Shown piece by piece: positions 7,200 through 16,376 of a stretch of 40,312 bases of DNA (the stretch's first letter is position 1; every line of letters starts with the position of its first letter). A model generated the notes under the pieces. The model did not search any database and was not told where the DNA came from. It saw nothing but the letters and a program-made list of their open reading frames with translations. Made by a program: the position numbers and the translations under genes. The stretch is from positions 1 through 40,312 of the forward strand of contig CAJWDL010000008.1 in NCBI GenBank assembly GCA_913030805.1, given 5' to 3'. The DNA comes from an uncultured Candidatus Pelagibacter sp. Lineage in GTDB: Bacteria > Pseudomonadota > Alphaproteobacteria > Pelagibacterales > Pelagibacteraceae.

Positions 7200-7261
7200 T
7201 ATAAAAAATCTTGAGTTATATATTGAATAAGATTCGTTTAATAAATTAAAAGGAGTGATTT
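7200..7261 (+). promoter_or_regulatory. Promoter and leader of microprotein gene 3
   Basis: This aligns without gaps to 6678-6739, shifted by exactly 522 bp, with four substitutions over the 71-bp match that runs into the first codons. TATATT at 7219-7224 is the likely -10, 43 nt before the ATG. AGGAG is at 7251-7255, 6 nt from the ATG. CTTGAGTT stands where copies 1 and 2 have CTTAAGTT. Confidence 0.65.
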
Positions 7262-7315
7262 ATGGAATGGGTAGTTCTAGCCGCAGTAGTGTGGTACGTG
7301 TGGTCTCAGCAATAG
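7262..7315 (+). CDS. Membrane microprotein 3 (17 residues)
   Basis: A 17-codon gene encoding MEWVVLAAVVWYVWSQQ, stop TAG. It shares MEW with copy 1, and the aromatic cluster and final Gln with both others. It has three Trp and one Tyr in 17 residues, which is very aromatic for a helix of about 12 hydrophobic residues. After the shared MEW codons the DNA differs strongly from copy 1, while the 62 bases before the ATG are nearly identical, so leader and promoter are better conserved than the peptide. A GC-rich terminator follows 47 nt after the stop, implying a short single-gene mRNA. gyrB, 251 bp further on, has its own promoter region. Function is unknown. Confidence 0.72.
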   Translation: MEWVVLAAVVWYVWSQQ

Positions 7316-7329
7316 TCAAAGAGATCACC

Positions 7330-7349
7330 AAAATAATTTAAATTATTTT
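7330..7349. repeat. 20-bp perfect AT palindrome after microprotein gene 3
   Basis: The two 10-bp arms, AAAATAATTT (7330-7339) and AAATTATTTT (7340-7349), are exact reverse complements with no spacer, and a T-run continues to 7351. It lies between the microgene stop and the GC-rich terminator. It could be a weak terminator, a cruciform site or a binding site for a dimeric regulator. Confidence 0.45.
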
Positions 7350-7362
7350 TTTGAACAAGTTT

Positions 7363-7402
7363 AGAGGGAGTGTTGGCAAAAGCCCACTCCCTCTTTATTT
7401 TG
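7363..7402 (+). terminator. Rho-independent terminator of microprotein gene 3
   Basis: AGAGGGAGTG (7363-7372) pairs with CACTCCCTCT (7385-7394). The inner GGC/GCC also pairs across an AAAA loop with a TT bulge. TTTATTTT follows at once. It is the clearest intrinsic terminator in the window and separates the microgene region from gyrB. Confidence 0.85.
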
Positions 7403-7539
7403 TGTCTAAAAATGAGTTTTTTTCAATAAATTGAAAAACAAGAAATAAATTTATAAAAAATTTAAATTGGCTAGGATTATCAGCCTTATTTTAAGTGTAA
7501 AAAATTAGATCATTTTATTTAAACTCAAAAAAATGGTAA

Positions 7540-9636
<2,097 letters not shown>

Positions 9637-9640
9637 TTTA

Positions 9641-10930
9641 ATGAATTTAGGCAAGTTGTTTGAATCTTCGAAAGATTTTCAACTTAATAAAATTACTTTT
9701 GTAAACCTGAGGTGGGTGGCGTTATTGGGTCAATTTGCTGCAACCAATGTTGTAAAATTTGTTTTTCAATTTGATTTTTATTTTTTAGTTTGCAGTTTTA
9801 TAGTGGGCATCGGTGTTTTAACTAATTTATTTCTTCAATTTCAAATAAAACAAAATCAACTAAACAATAACCTTTCTACAATTTATTTAACTTATGACAT
9901 TGTTCAATTAGGAACATTAATCTATCTTACGGGAGGAGTAACTAATCCGTTCATATTTTTACTGATTATCCCTTCGGTATTTTCTTCAATCTATTTAAAA
10001 TTATCCAGCACCATTAATTTAGTTGTCATAACTATATTTATCATAATTGTTTTGACCTTTTTTCATTTTGATTTACCAAGTCCGATGCATTTATATTTTC
10101 ACGTTCCTGATTATTATTTGTATGCTATTCCATTTGCAATAATTATGGGCTTAATATTTCTGGTTTATTTTGGTTCAAAATTTGGAGAAGAATCTAGAAA
10201 AAGAAAAGAAGCCTTAGACAATATTCAAAATGTAATGGCAAAAGAACATGAGTTGTCGTCTTTGGGTGCGCAGGCAGCGGCAGCAGCCCATTCTTTAGGA
10301 ACCCCGTTATCTACCATATCCTTAGTTATAAAAGAATTAAAAGAAGAACTAAAAGGCAACAACAAATTAGAAAAAGAGATTGATCTACTAATTAGCCAAA
10401 GTGACAGATGTAATCAGATATTAAAAAAATTATCTATGAATCCGCAATTAAAAGATGAATTTATTGGTTTTAAAGCTTCTTTTCAAGATTACTTAAGTGA
10501 AATTATCCGAGCATTTCAAGAAATAAGCAAAAAAAAATTTTTTTTTAATACTACAGAAAATAAGAATTCAATTAAATTTAAAAGATCTATTGAAATAAAT
10601 TATGGTTTAAGAAACTTTATCGGTAATGCGAATAAATTTTCTAAACAAAAAGTAGAAGTAAAGCTAATAAGTGATGAAAAAAATACCGAAATACAAATTA
10701 GTGATGATGGACCTGGTTTTCCAAATGATATAATTGATAAACTTGGTGAACCTTATGTTGTATCTGCTTCTCAAGAAAATAAGTCAAGAACAGGTTTGGG
10801 ATTAGGAACATTTATTGGCAAAACATTATTAGAAAAAAATTATGGAAAAATAAATTTTAAAAATACTTCAAAAATGAATGGAGCAGCTGTTTATATAAGT
10901 TGGCTTAATACCGATTTAAAAAGAATTTAA
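9641..10930 (+). CDS. regB: RegB/PrrB-type redox sensor histidine kinase
   Basis: The 429-residue inner-membrane histidine kinase has an N-terminal domain of about six hydrophobic segments. These include [19 protein letters not shown], the ubiquinone-site region of RegB. Next come the phosphoacceptor box [22 protein letters not shown] with His217, the QSDRCNQIL segment whose Cys257 matches the redox-active Cys of Rhodobacter RegB, an N-box ([10 protein letters not shown]) and G-boxes ([16 protein letters not shown]). RegB kinases sense aerobic respiratory state and phosphorylate RegA. The usual H-box Glu after His is Ser here. No regA is in the window. It follows gyrB closely and converges with cobT, with a 4-bp overlap of the 3' ends. 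Confidence 0.93.
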   Translation: MNLGKLFESSKDFQLNKITFVNLRWVALLGQFAATNVVKFVFQFDFYFLVCSFIVGIGVLTNLFLQFQIKQNQLNNNLSTIYLTYDIVQLGTLIYLTGGVTNPFIFLLIIPSVFSSIYLKLSSTINLVVITIFIIIVLTFFHFDLPSPMHLYFHVPDYYLYAIPFAIIMGLIFLVYFGSKFGEESRKRKEALDNIQNVMAKEHELSSLGAQAAAAAHSLGTPLSTISLVIKELKEELKGNNKLEKEIDLLISQSDRCNQILKKLSMNPQLKDEFIGFKASFQDYLSEIIRAFQEISKKKFFFNTTENKNSIKFKRSIEINYGLRNFIGNANKFSKQKVEVKLISDEKNTEIQISDDGPGFPNDIIDKLGEPYVVSASQENKSRTGLGLGTFIGKTLLEKNYGKINFKNTSKMNGAAVYISWLNTDLKRI

Positions 10931-12732
10931 TTTAAAGATTTTAAGGTTTTTTTGTTGAATAGATTACCCAGTTGGTCAATCATTACATCGCCTAGTTCTT
11001 GAACATCGGCAATTTTGATTGCTTTGCTGTAATATCTGGATACATCGTGACCAATTCCTATGGCTAAAATTTCTATATCAGATTTGTCTTCAATAAATTT
11101 GACTGTTTGTTTCAAATTTTTTTCTAAACAATCTCCTGGATTTGTGGATAAAGTCGAATCATCAACTGGAGCTCCGTCTGAAATAACCATAATAATTTTT
11201 CTTTCTTCTTTCCTTTTCTTAATTCTGTTGAGGGCCCATTTAATTGCTTCTCCATCGATATTTTCTTTCAGAATACCTTCTTTTAGCATGAGACCAATAT
11301 TTTTTTTTGATTGTCTCCAGGGTGAATCTGCAGATTTATAAATTATATGTCTCAAATCATTGAGTCTACCTGGACTAGTAGGTTTGTTATTCAAATTCCA
11401 TTTTTCTCTACTTTGCCCACCCTTCCAATTTTTTGTAGTAAATCCTAAAATTTCGACCTTAACTGAACAACGTTCCAATGTTCTTGACAAGATGTCGGCA
11501 CAAATAGCAGCAATTGTGATTGGTCTACCGCGCATTGAACCAGAATTGTCAATAAGCAAAGTAACTAGCGTATCTTTAAATTCTGTATTTTTTTCTTTCT
11601 TAAATGAAAGTGGATTAAACGGATCAATTATGACTCTTGTTAATCTGGAACTATCCAATAGTCCTTCCTCAAGATCAAATTGCCAGGATTTATTTTGCTT
11701 TGCCAACAATTTTCTTTGTAATTTGTTGGCCAATTTTGCTATTACGTTCTGAAAACCTATTAATTGTTGATCAAGGTTTTTTCTTAATCTGATTATTTCT
11801 TCATTTGTCTCCAGTTTTTCAGCCTTGGTGATTTCATCAAATTCTTCAGTGTAGATTTTATAAAGATTTCTACTATTCTGATAGTTTCGTCTTTCTATTA
11901 TTTCTGGATTATTATTAGATTCTGAATCTGGATCAACTAAGCTTTCATCCATTTTAACATCATTAAGATCAAATTCTGTTTCAAGACTATTTTGATCCAT
12001 TTCTAGTTTGTTTTTTTCTCTTTCGTCACTATTTTGCTCATTTTTGTTATCATTTTGATTTTCATTATTATTCGTTTCATTCTCATTTTCTTGATCATTT
12101 TCTTCAGAATTTTCTCCAATATCCATACTTTCAATTATTTTGGAAAAGTTAGAATTAAAAATTTTTTGGTCATGGATGTTTTGTTTGAAAAAATCTATTT
12201 TATTATTTAATTTTTTGTCAAACATTTTTTCCCAAAAACCTAAAATATCTTTAGATAATTTTGTAAGCTCAACGTTATGAAAATGTTTCAATAGATATAA
12301 TTCAAAAGCTTCTTTAGCGCTTACATCTTCTTTGGTATTTAGTTGATCTTTTCTTTTGTATTTTTGTCTAATTTCGTAATTTTTTAAAAGATTTTGTTTA
12401 ATACCCTTAAGGTTATCGGAACCTATTTTTTCATATCTAATTTTCTCTGTTAAATGATATAGAGATTTTGCAACAGAAGTTTTTGGTGAATTTTTCTGAT
12501 AAGTTTTCCTATTAGAATATCTCAATTTTAAAGCTTCAGAATCAGTTTCAGCCCTAATTTTGGTATAGTCCTCAAGACTTTTTAGGTTATCCAAGTCAAA
12601 AAACTGCAAATTCTTAGAACTTAAATTTTTATTTTCAAAATTAACTTCAACTTTATCTTTTTCCGAAATTACTTTTATGGTGGAGGTTAAGGCAATTTTA
12701 AATTTTTCCTTTAGAGCCTCTTCTTTGTTCAT
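10927..12732 (-). CDS. cobT: Cobaltochelatase-type subunit CobT
   Basis: The 601-residue protein fits CobT. It has an alpha-helical N-terminal domain, a very acidic Asn/Glu/Asp-rich linker (about residues 200-280), and a C-terminal von Willebrand A domain with the metal site [10 protein letters not shown] (Asp395, Ser397, Ser399) and [11 protein letters not shown]. Family landmarks [16 protein letters not shown] and [15 protein letters not shown] are also present. In aerobic cobalamin synthesis CobT and CobS act with CobN to insert cobalt into hydrogenobyrinic acid diamide. No cobN or other cob gene is in this window. CobS/CobT pairs persist in some alphaproteobacteria that lack the pathway, so another AAA+/VWA chaperone role is possible. 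It directly follows cobS with no gap. Confidence 0.94.
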   Translation of the reverse strand: MNKEEALKEKFKIALTSTIKVISEKDKVEVNFENKNLSSKNLQFFDLDNLKSLEDYTKIRAETDSEALKLRYSNRKTYQKNSPKTSVAKSLYHLTEKIRYEKIGSDNLKGIKQNLLKNYEIRQKYKRKDQLNTKEDVSAKEAFELYLLKHFHNVELTKLSKDILGFWEKMFDKKLNNKIDFFKQNIHDQKIFNSNFSKIIESMDIGENSEENDQENENETNNNENQNDNKNEQNSDEREKNKLEMDQNSLETEFDLNDVKMDESLVDPDSESNNNPEIIERRNYQNSRNLYKIYTEEFDEITKAEKLETNEEIIRLRKNLDQQLIGFQNVIAKLANKLQRKLLAKQNKSWQFDLEEGLLDSSRLTRVIIDPFNPLSFKKEKNTEFKDTLVTLLIDNSGSMRGRPITIAAICADILSRTLERCSVKVEILGFTTKNWKGGQSREKWNLNNKPTSPGRLNDLRHIIYKSADSPWRQSKKNIGLMLKEGILKENIDGEAIKWALNRIKKRKEERKIIMVISDGAPVDDSTLSTNPGDCLEKNLKQTVKFIEDKSDIEILAIGIGHDVSRYYSKAIKIADVQELGDVMIDQLGNLFNKKTLKSLN

Positions 12733-13707
12733 TTATATTTTTATATTTACCGTAGACTCTGGAAGATCTTCACCAAAACATCTTTGATAGTATTCGGCAA
12801 TGATAGTTTTTTCTAAGTCGTCACATTTATTTAAAAATGTTACTCTAAAAGCATATCCTGTATCTTTAAAGATTTCTGAATTTTCAGCCCAATGAATTAT
12901 AGTTCTTGGACTCATAACACTAGAAATATCTCCTGCCATGAAACCTTTTCTTGTTAGACCTGCTACCTTAATCATATTAGAAACCTTTTCTTTGCCTTTG
13001 ACGTTATTTAAATTCTTGTTTTTTGCCAAAACAATATCTAATTCCTTATCTAAATCCAAATAATTCAAAGTTGTTACGATATTCCATCTGTCCATTTGTC
13101 CTTGATTAATTTGTTGAGTGCCAGGATATAAGCCGCTTGTATCACCAAGTCCTACCGTATTAGTGGTTGCAAAGAGTCTAAAAAATTTATTTTGTTTAAG
13201 CACTTTGTTTTTATCTAATAAAGTAAAACTTCCATCAGATTCTAAAACCCTTTGAATTACAAACATTACATCTGGTCTTCCTGCATCGTACTCATCAAAA
13301 ACCAAAGCAACAGGATTTTGTATTGACCAAGGAAGCATGCCTTCTTTAAATTCTGTAATTTGCTTGTTATCTTTTATTTTAATTGCGTCTTTTCCAATTA
13401 AATCGATTCTACTAATATGACTATCTAAATTTACTCTTATACATGGCCAATTCAATCTTGCGGCCACTTGCTCAATATGAGTAGATTTTCCTGTACCGTG
13501 GTATCCTTGTATTAAGACTCTTTTATTAAAAGCAAAGCCGGATATGATAGCAAGTGTAGTATCTCTATCAAATTTATAATCTTTATCAATTTCAGGAACA
13601 TATTCGTTTTTTTCTGAAAAACCATCAACCAGCATATCCGTATCTATGCTAAAAGATTGATTAACTGAAATTTTAATATCAGGCTTAATATCTAAATTCG
13701 GCGTCAT
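12733..13707 (-). CDS. cobS: Cobaltochelatase-type AAA+ subunit CobS
   Basis: The 324-residue MoxR/CobS-type AAA+ ATPase has Walker A GYHGTGKSTH (residues 68-77), Walker B ALVFDEYDAG (134-143), sensor region LFATTNTVGLGDTSGLYPGTQ and a C-terminal lid with SVMSPRTIIHWAEN. These are near-diagnostic for CobS. It forms rings with CobT to drive metal insertion through CobN in the known pathway. The gene lies between the J-domain gene (ends touching at 13707/13708) and cobT (12732/12733), so three minus-strand genes run without spacer and are surely one operon. The same order occurs in other alphaproteobacteria. Confidence 0.95.
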   Translation of the reverse strand: MTPNLDIKPDIKISVNQSFSIDTDMLVDGFSEKNEYVPEIDKDYKFDRDTTLAIISGFAFNKRVLIQGYHGTGKSTHIEQVAARLNWPCIRVNLDSHISRIDLIGKDAIKIKDNKQITEFKEGMLPWSIQNPVALVFDEYDAGRPDVMFVIQRVLESDGSFTLLDKNKVLKQNKFFRLFATTNTVGLGDTSGLYPGTQQINQGQMDRWNIVTTLNYLDLDKELDIVLAKNKNLNNVKGKEKVSNMIKVAGLTRKGFMAGDISSVMSPRTIIHWAENSEIFKDTGYAFRVTFLNKCDDLEKTIIAEYYQRCFGEDLPESTVNIKI

Positions 13708-14226
13708 CTACTTTCCTTTATAAGCTAACTTGAGTTGAGTATAAGCTAGAGTAACTATTTTAAGCTTTTCCTCAAATTTTTTATCTCCCGCATTCATATC
13801 AGGGTGATATTTTTTGACAAGTTTTTTAAACTGATTTTGGATTGTGTCCCATTTTGTGCCAACTTCTAACCCAATAATTTTAAATGCCTCTCTATCTTTA
13901 TTTGAGAAATTAATTTTTGTTTTAATTTTCTTTCCATACTCGCCATTTAAAATATTTCCTCCTCCATTAAGAGTATTTTTCCACAATATATTAAAAAAAT
14001 TGTCCGGCGAATTAAAACTCTGCGTCGGTTTATGCCATGTCATGTCAGATTTCAAAAAACTATATATTTCATGATCTGACATGCCTTTAAAATAGTCCCA
14101 TCTTTGGTTAAATTCTTTTATATGATCTAAACATAGCCATCTAAATTTTTTGCTATTATCTTTTTCAATTGGGGCTTTATGTTTAGCAATTTTTTTACAA
14201 TTTTTATAATCGCAAATATTTTCCAT
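13708..14226 (-). CDS. J-domain (DnaJ-like) protein of the cobS neighbourhood
   Basis: The 172-residue protein has its J-domain at the C-terminus rather than the N-terminus. LEVGTKWDTIQNQFKKLVKKYHPDMNAGDKKFEEKLKIVTLAYTQLK contains the HPD tripeptide needed to stimulate DnaK ATPase. The N-terminal part opens with a Cys pair (ICDYKNCKK) and has CLDHIKEFNQRWDYFKGMSDHEIYSF, typical of the alphaproteobacterial J-proteins that sit before cobS. It may recruit Hsp70 to the CobS/CobT machine; that is inference from gene order. The start (ATG at 14226) is only 21 bp from the divergent bolA start. Confidence 0.88.
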   Translation of the reverse strand: MENICDYKNCKKIAKHKAPIEKDNSKKFRWLCLDHIKEFNQRWDYFKGMSDHEIYSFLKSDMTWHKPTQSFNSPDNFFNILWKNTLNGGGNILNGEYGKKIKTKINFSNKDREAFKIIGLEVGTKWDTIQNQFKKLVKKYHPDMNAGDKKFEEKLKIVTLAYTQLKLAYKGK

Positions 14227-14247
14227 ATTATATATATTGTAACATCA

Positions 14248-14508
14248 ATGAAGATAAATAGCTTAATAAAAATTTTAAAAGATAAATTAACAAAAGAAAT
14301 TAATATTAAGAATATTGAAATAGAAGATAAATCTTTTTTGCATAAAAAACATAAGAACTTCAGTAAAGATAAATTTCATATAAAATTAATAATTGAATCA
14401 TCGGAATTAAAAAAAATTAGTTCTATTAAAGCAAATAGAAAAGTACATAGTATCCTAAGAGACGAAATAGGTAGAAGTATTCATTCTTTACAAATAATTA
14501 TAATTTAA
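14248..14508 (+). CDS. bolA: BolA family protein
   Basis: The 86-residue BolA-fold protein has KINSLIKILKDKLTK, the central HKKHKNFSKDKFHIKLIIES with the conserved His and FxV/I strand, and the helix IKANRKVHSILRDEIGRSIHSLQI, where the R-V/I-H/Y pattern is typical. BolA proteins pair with monothiol glutaredoxins to hold or move [2Fe-2S] clusters, and some affect transcription. The frame is open upstream to 14179. That extension is hydrophobic, overlaps the divergent gene's start, and is not part of the family, so the ATG at 14248 is chosen. bolA next to a J-domain gene and cobS is a common alphaproteobacterial arrangement. Confidence 0.88.
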   Translation: MKINSLIKILKDKLTKEINIKNIEIEDKSFLHKKHKNFSKDKFHIKLIIESSELKKISSIKANRKVHSILRDEIGRSIHSLQIIII

Positions 14509-14511
14509 TTT

Positions 14512-15618
14512 TCAAAATAATTTAGTATTTAAATAATTTTTTAAAATAGAATCCCTTAAACCTCTAGATTTTAATGTTTTTCCAATTTTACTAATCAATA
14601 TTAATTTTATTTTTGAATCAGTTTTTTTTTTATCAGATTTCATAAATTGAATTATATTTTTCAAATCTTTTTTTGTAAAATAATCACTGATTTTATTCGG
14701 CAGATTTAATACAGAGTAATGTTCTTTAATTAAGTTAAAATCTTTACTTTTCAATATTTTATTTCTAAAAGCAAATTCAGCAGCGCATAACATACCTAGG
14801 AGTACCGATTCACCATGATTTATTTTATTAGAAAAATTAGCTGTGGCTTCAAAAGCATGACCAAATGTATGACCAAAATTTAATATCATTCTCAAGTCTT
14901 TTTCCGTTTCATCTTTTTTGACTATCCTAGCTTTGATTTTACAACTTTTATGAATTGCCTTTTGAATAACTATTTTGTTATTTAAATTAATTATTTTTTC
15001 TCCATTCTTTTGCAGCCAAAAGAAAAATTTTTTATCCAAAATCAAAGCATGTTTTAAAATTTCTGCGTATCCGCAAACCATCTCTTTTTTTGGTAATGAA
15101 TTTAATACAGTCGTATCAGATATAACCATTTCTGGTTGATAAAAGGTGCCAATTAAATTTTTTCCATATCCCGAATTTACTCCAGTCTTACCCCCGATAG
15201 ATGAATCTACCTGGGATAATAGAGTTGTTGGGACATTAATAAATTTTATACCCCTTTTGACTAAGTTTGCGGTTAAAGCTACTATATCGCCCAATACCCC
15301 ACCTCCCAGAGCAATCAAGCAATCATTTCGATTAAATTTTTTTTTTAACAATTTATTAATTAATTTACTGACAGTTCCAAAGTTTTTTATTTTTTCATTA
15401 GCATTTAATTTAATGTATAAACTATTAAAATTTTTTATTGAATTCTTAACTTGTACTAAGATTTTTTTTGGAACCCTGCTATCTATGATTAATGCAATTT
15501 TTTTGCAATTTGGAATTTGTGTATTTATCAGATTTCCAGTTTTGCTCAAGATATTTTCTCCAATAATTATTGGATAATTTTTATTTTTGGTCTTAACAAT
15601 AATTCTAGATTCCTTCAT
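14512..15618 (-). CDS. aroB: 3-Dehydroquinate synthase
   Basis: This 368-residue enzyme of the shikimate pathway cyclises DAHP to 3-dehydroquinate using NAD and a divalent metal. Visible motifs include IALGGGVLGDIVALTANLVKRGIKFINVPTTLLSQVDSSIGGKTGVN (NAD and substrate site), the metal-ligand region KHALI, DLRMILNFGHTFGHAFEA with ligand histidines, and NHGESVLLGM. Length and motif order are standard for AroB. Its ATG at 15618 overlaps the end of aroK by 14 bp, so the two genes form the usual alphaproteobacterial aroK-aroB operon. Confidence 0.96.
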   Translation of the reverse strand: MKESRIIVKTKNKNYPIIIGENILSKTGNLINTQIPNCKKIALIIDSRVPKKILVQVKNSIKNFNSLYIKLNANEKIKNFGTVSKLINKLLKKKFNRNDCLIALGGGVLGDIVALTANLVKRGIKFINVPTTLLSQVDSSIGGKTGVNSGYGKNLIGTFYQPEMVISDTTVLNSLPKKEMVCGYAEILKHALILDKKFFFWLQKNGEKIINLNNKIVIQKAIHKSCKIKARIVKKDETEKDLRMILNFGHTFGHAFEATANFSNKINHGESVLLGMLCAAEFAFRNKILKSKDFNLIKEHYSVLNLPNKISDYFTKKDLKNIIQFMKSDKKKTDSKIKLILISKIGKTLKSRGLRDSILKNYLNTKLF

Positions 15619-16117
15619 ACAATTTAATAATTTTATTACTTATTTGATTTATATTAAGATTATCACAATTAATTTCATGATCAGCTAAAGAGTAAATTTT
15701 TTTCCTTTCCAAAAATATTTTGCCCAGGTTGTTTTGGTTATCATTATTAGCCAAAGGTCTTATTTTGCTATTTTTTAATCTCTTGTAAATTGTTTTTAAA
15801 TTAACATTCAGCCACATAGAAATACATTCTGATAAAACTTTTTTTCTGATTTTATCGTTTACGAATCCTCCTCCGCCCAGGGATATTATGGATCCCTTTT
15901 TGTTTAAATACTTCATCGTGATAAATTCCTCTTCCCTTCTAAAATAAATTTCTCCTTTTGTTTTAAACATTTCAGTAATTTTCATTTCATTCTTTTTTTC
16001 AACAAGTTTATCAATATCAAAAAAATTAATTTTTAATCTTTTTGCCACATATTTTCCAATTCTGGTTTTGCCAACACCCATCATTCCCAATAAAACAAGG
16101 TTTTTTTTAATCTCCAT
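15605..16117 (-). CDS. aroK: Shikimate kinase
   Basis: The 170-residue P-loop kinase would phosphorylate shikimate at the 3-hydroxyl. It has Walker A GMMGVGKT (residues 11-18), FFDIDKLVE with the Asp pair for shikimate/Mg binding, FRREEEF, the GGG motif in ISLGGGGFVND, and the lid segment RPLANND. The length matches the family. It is first in a two-gene unit with aroB (14-bp overlap). The gap to the divergent 61-residue membrane gene is 73 bp. Confidence 0.95.
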   Translation of the reverse strand: MEIKKNLVLLGMMGVGKTRIGKYVAKRLKINFFDIDKLVEKKNEMKITEMFKTKGEIYFRREEEFITMKYLNKKGSIISLGGGGFVNDKIRKKVLSECISMWLNVNLKTIYKRLKNSKIRPLANNDNQNNLGKIFLERKKIYSLADHEINCDNLNINQISNKIIKLYEGI

Positions 16118-16190
16118 ATTCTTAGAATTTAAGTTTGATTTATCACAATTATGTCCTAATTATTCTGTCAAATACAAATAAAAATAATAT

Positions 16191-16376
16191 ATGCAATTTT
16201 ATCGAAAAACAAGAAAAGGGTTTGGTGAAACGATACGAAAGCCGTTAGCCAAAATTTTTATCTACATAATAATATTAATGGCAATTATTTTTTTAATTAG
16301 TAGCTTAGATCTTCCAGCGCCTAATAAAATTATCAAACAAAAAATTCCTGATGAAAAATTCAAAGTTATTAAATAA
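16191..16376 (+). CDS. Small single-pass membrane protein, uncharacterised
   Basis: The 61-residue product has a basic N-terminus (FYRKTRKGFGETIRKPLAK), one strong hydrophobic helix at about residues 22-43 (IFIYIIILMAIIFLISSLDL) and a short polar tail ending in Lys. This suggests an inner-membrane protein with the N-terminus in the cytoplasm. Its last 26 bp overlap the start of the next gene in another frame, which points to coupled translation and a shared job with that secreted protein. I do not recognise a family. Confidence 0.6.
   Translation: MQFYRKTRKGFGETIRKPLAKIFIYIIILMAIIFLISSLDLPAPNKIIKQKIPDEKFKVIK

Noticed and set aside
11060-11752. Two plus-strand open frames opposite cobT
   Set aside because: They are antisense shadows of a well-supported CobT frame, have hydrophobic low-complexity content and no start signals.
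15146-15577. 143-codon plus-strand frame opposite aroB
   Set aside because: It is antisense to conserved AroB motifs and has no ribosome-binding site.
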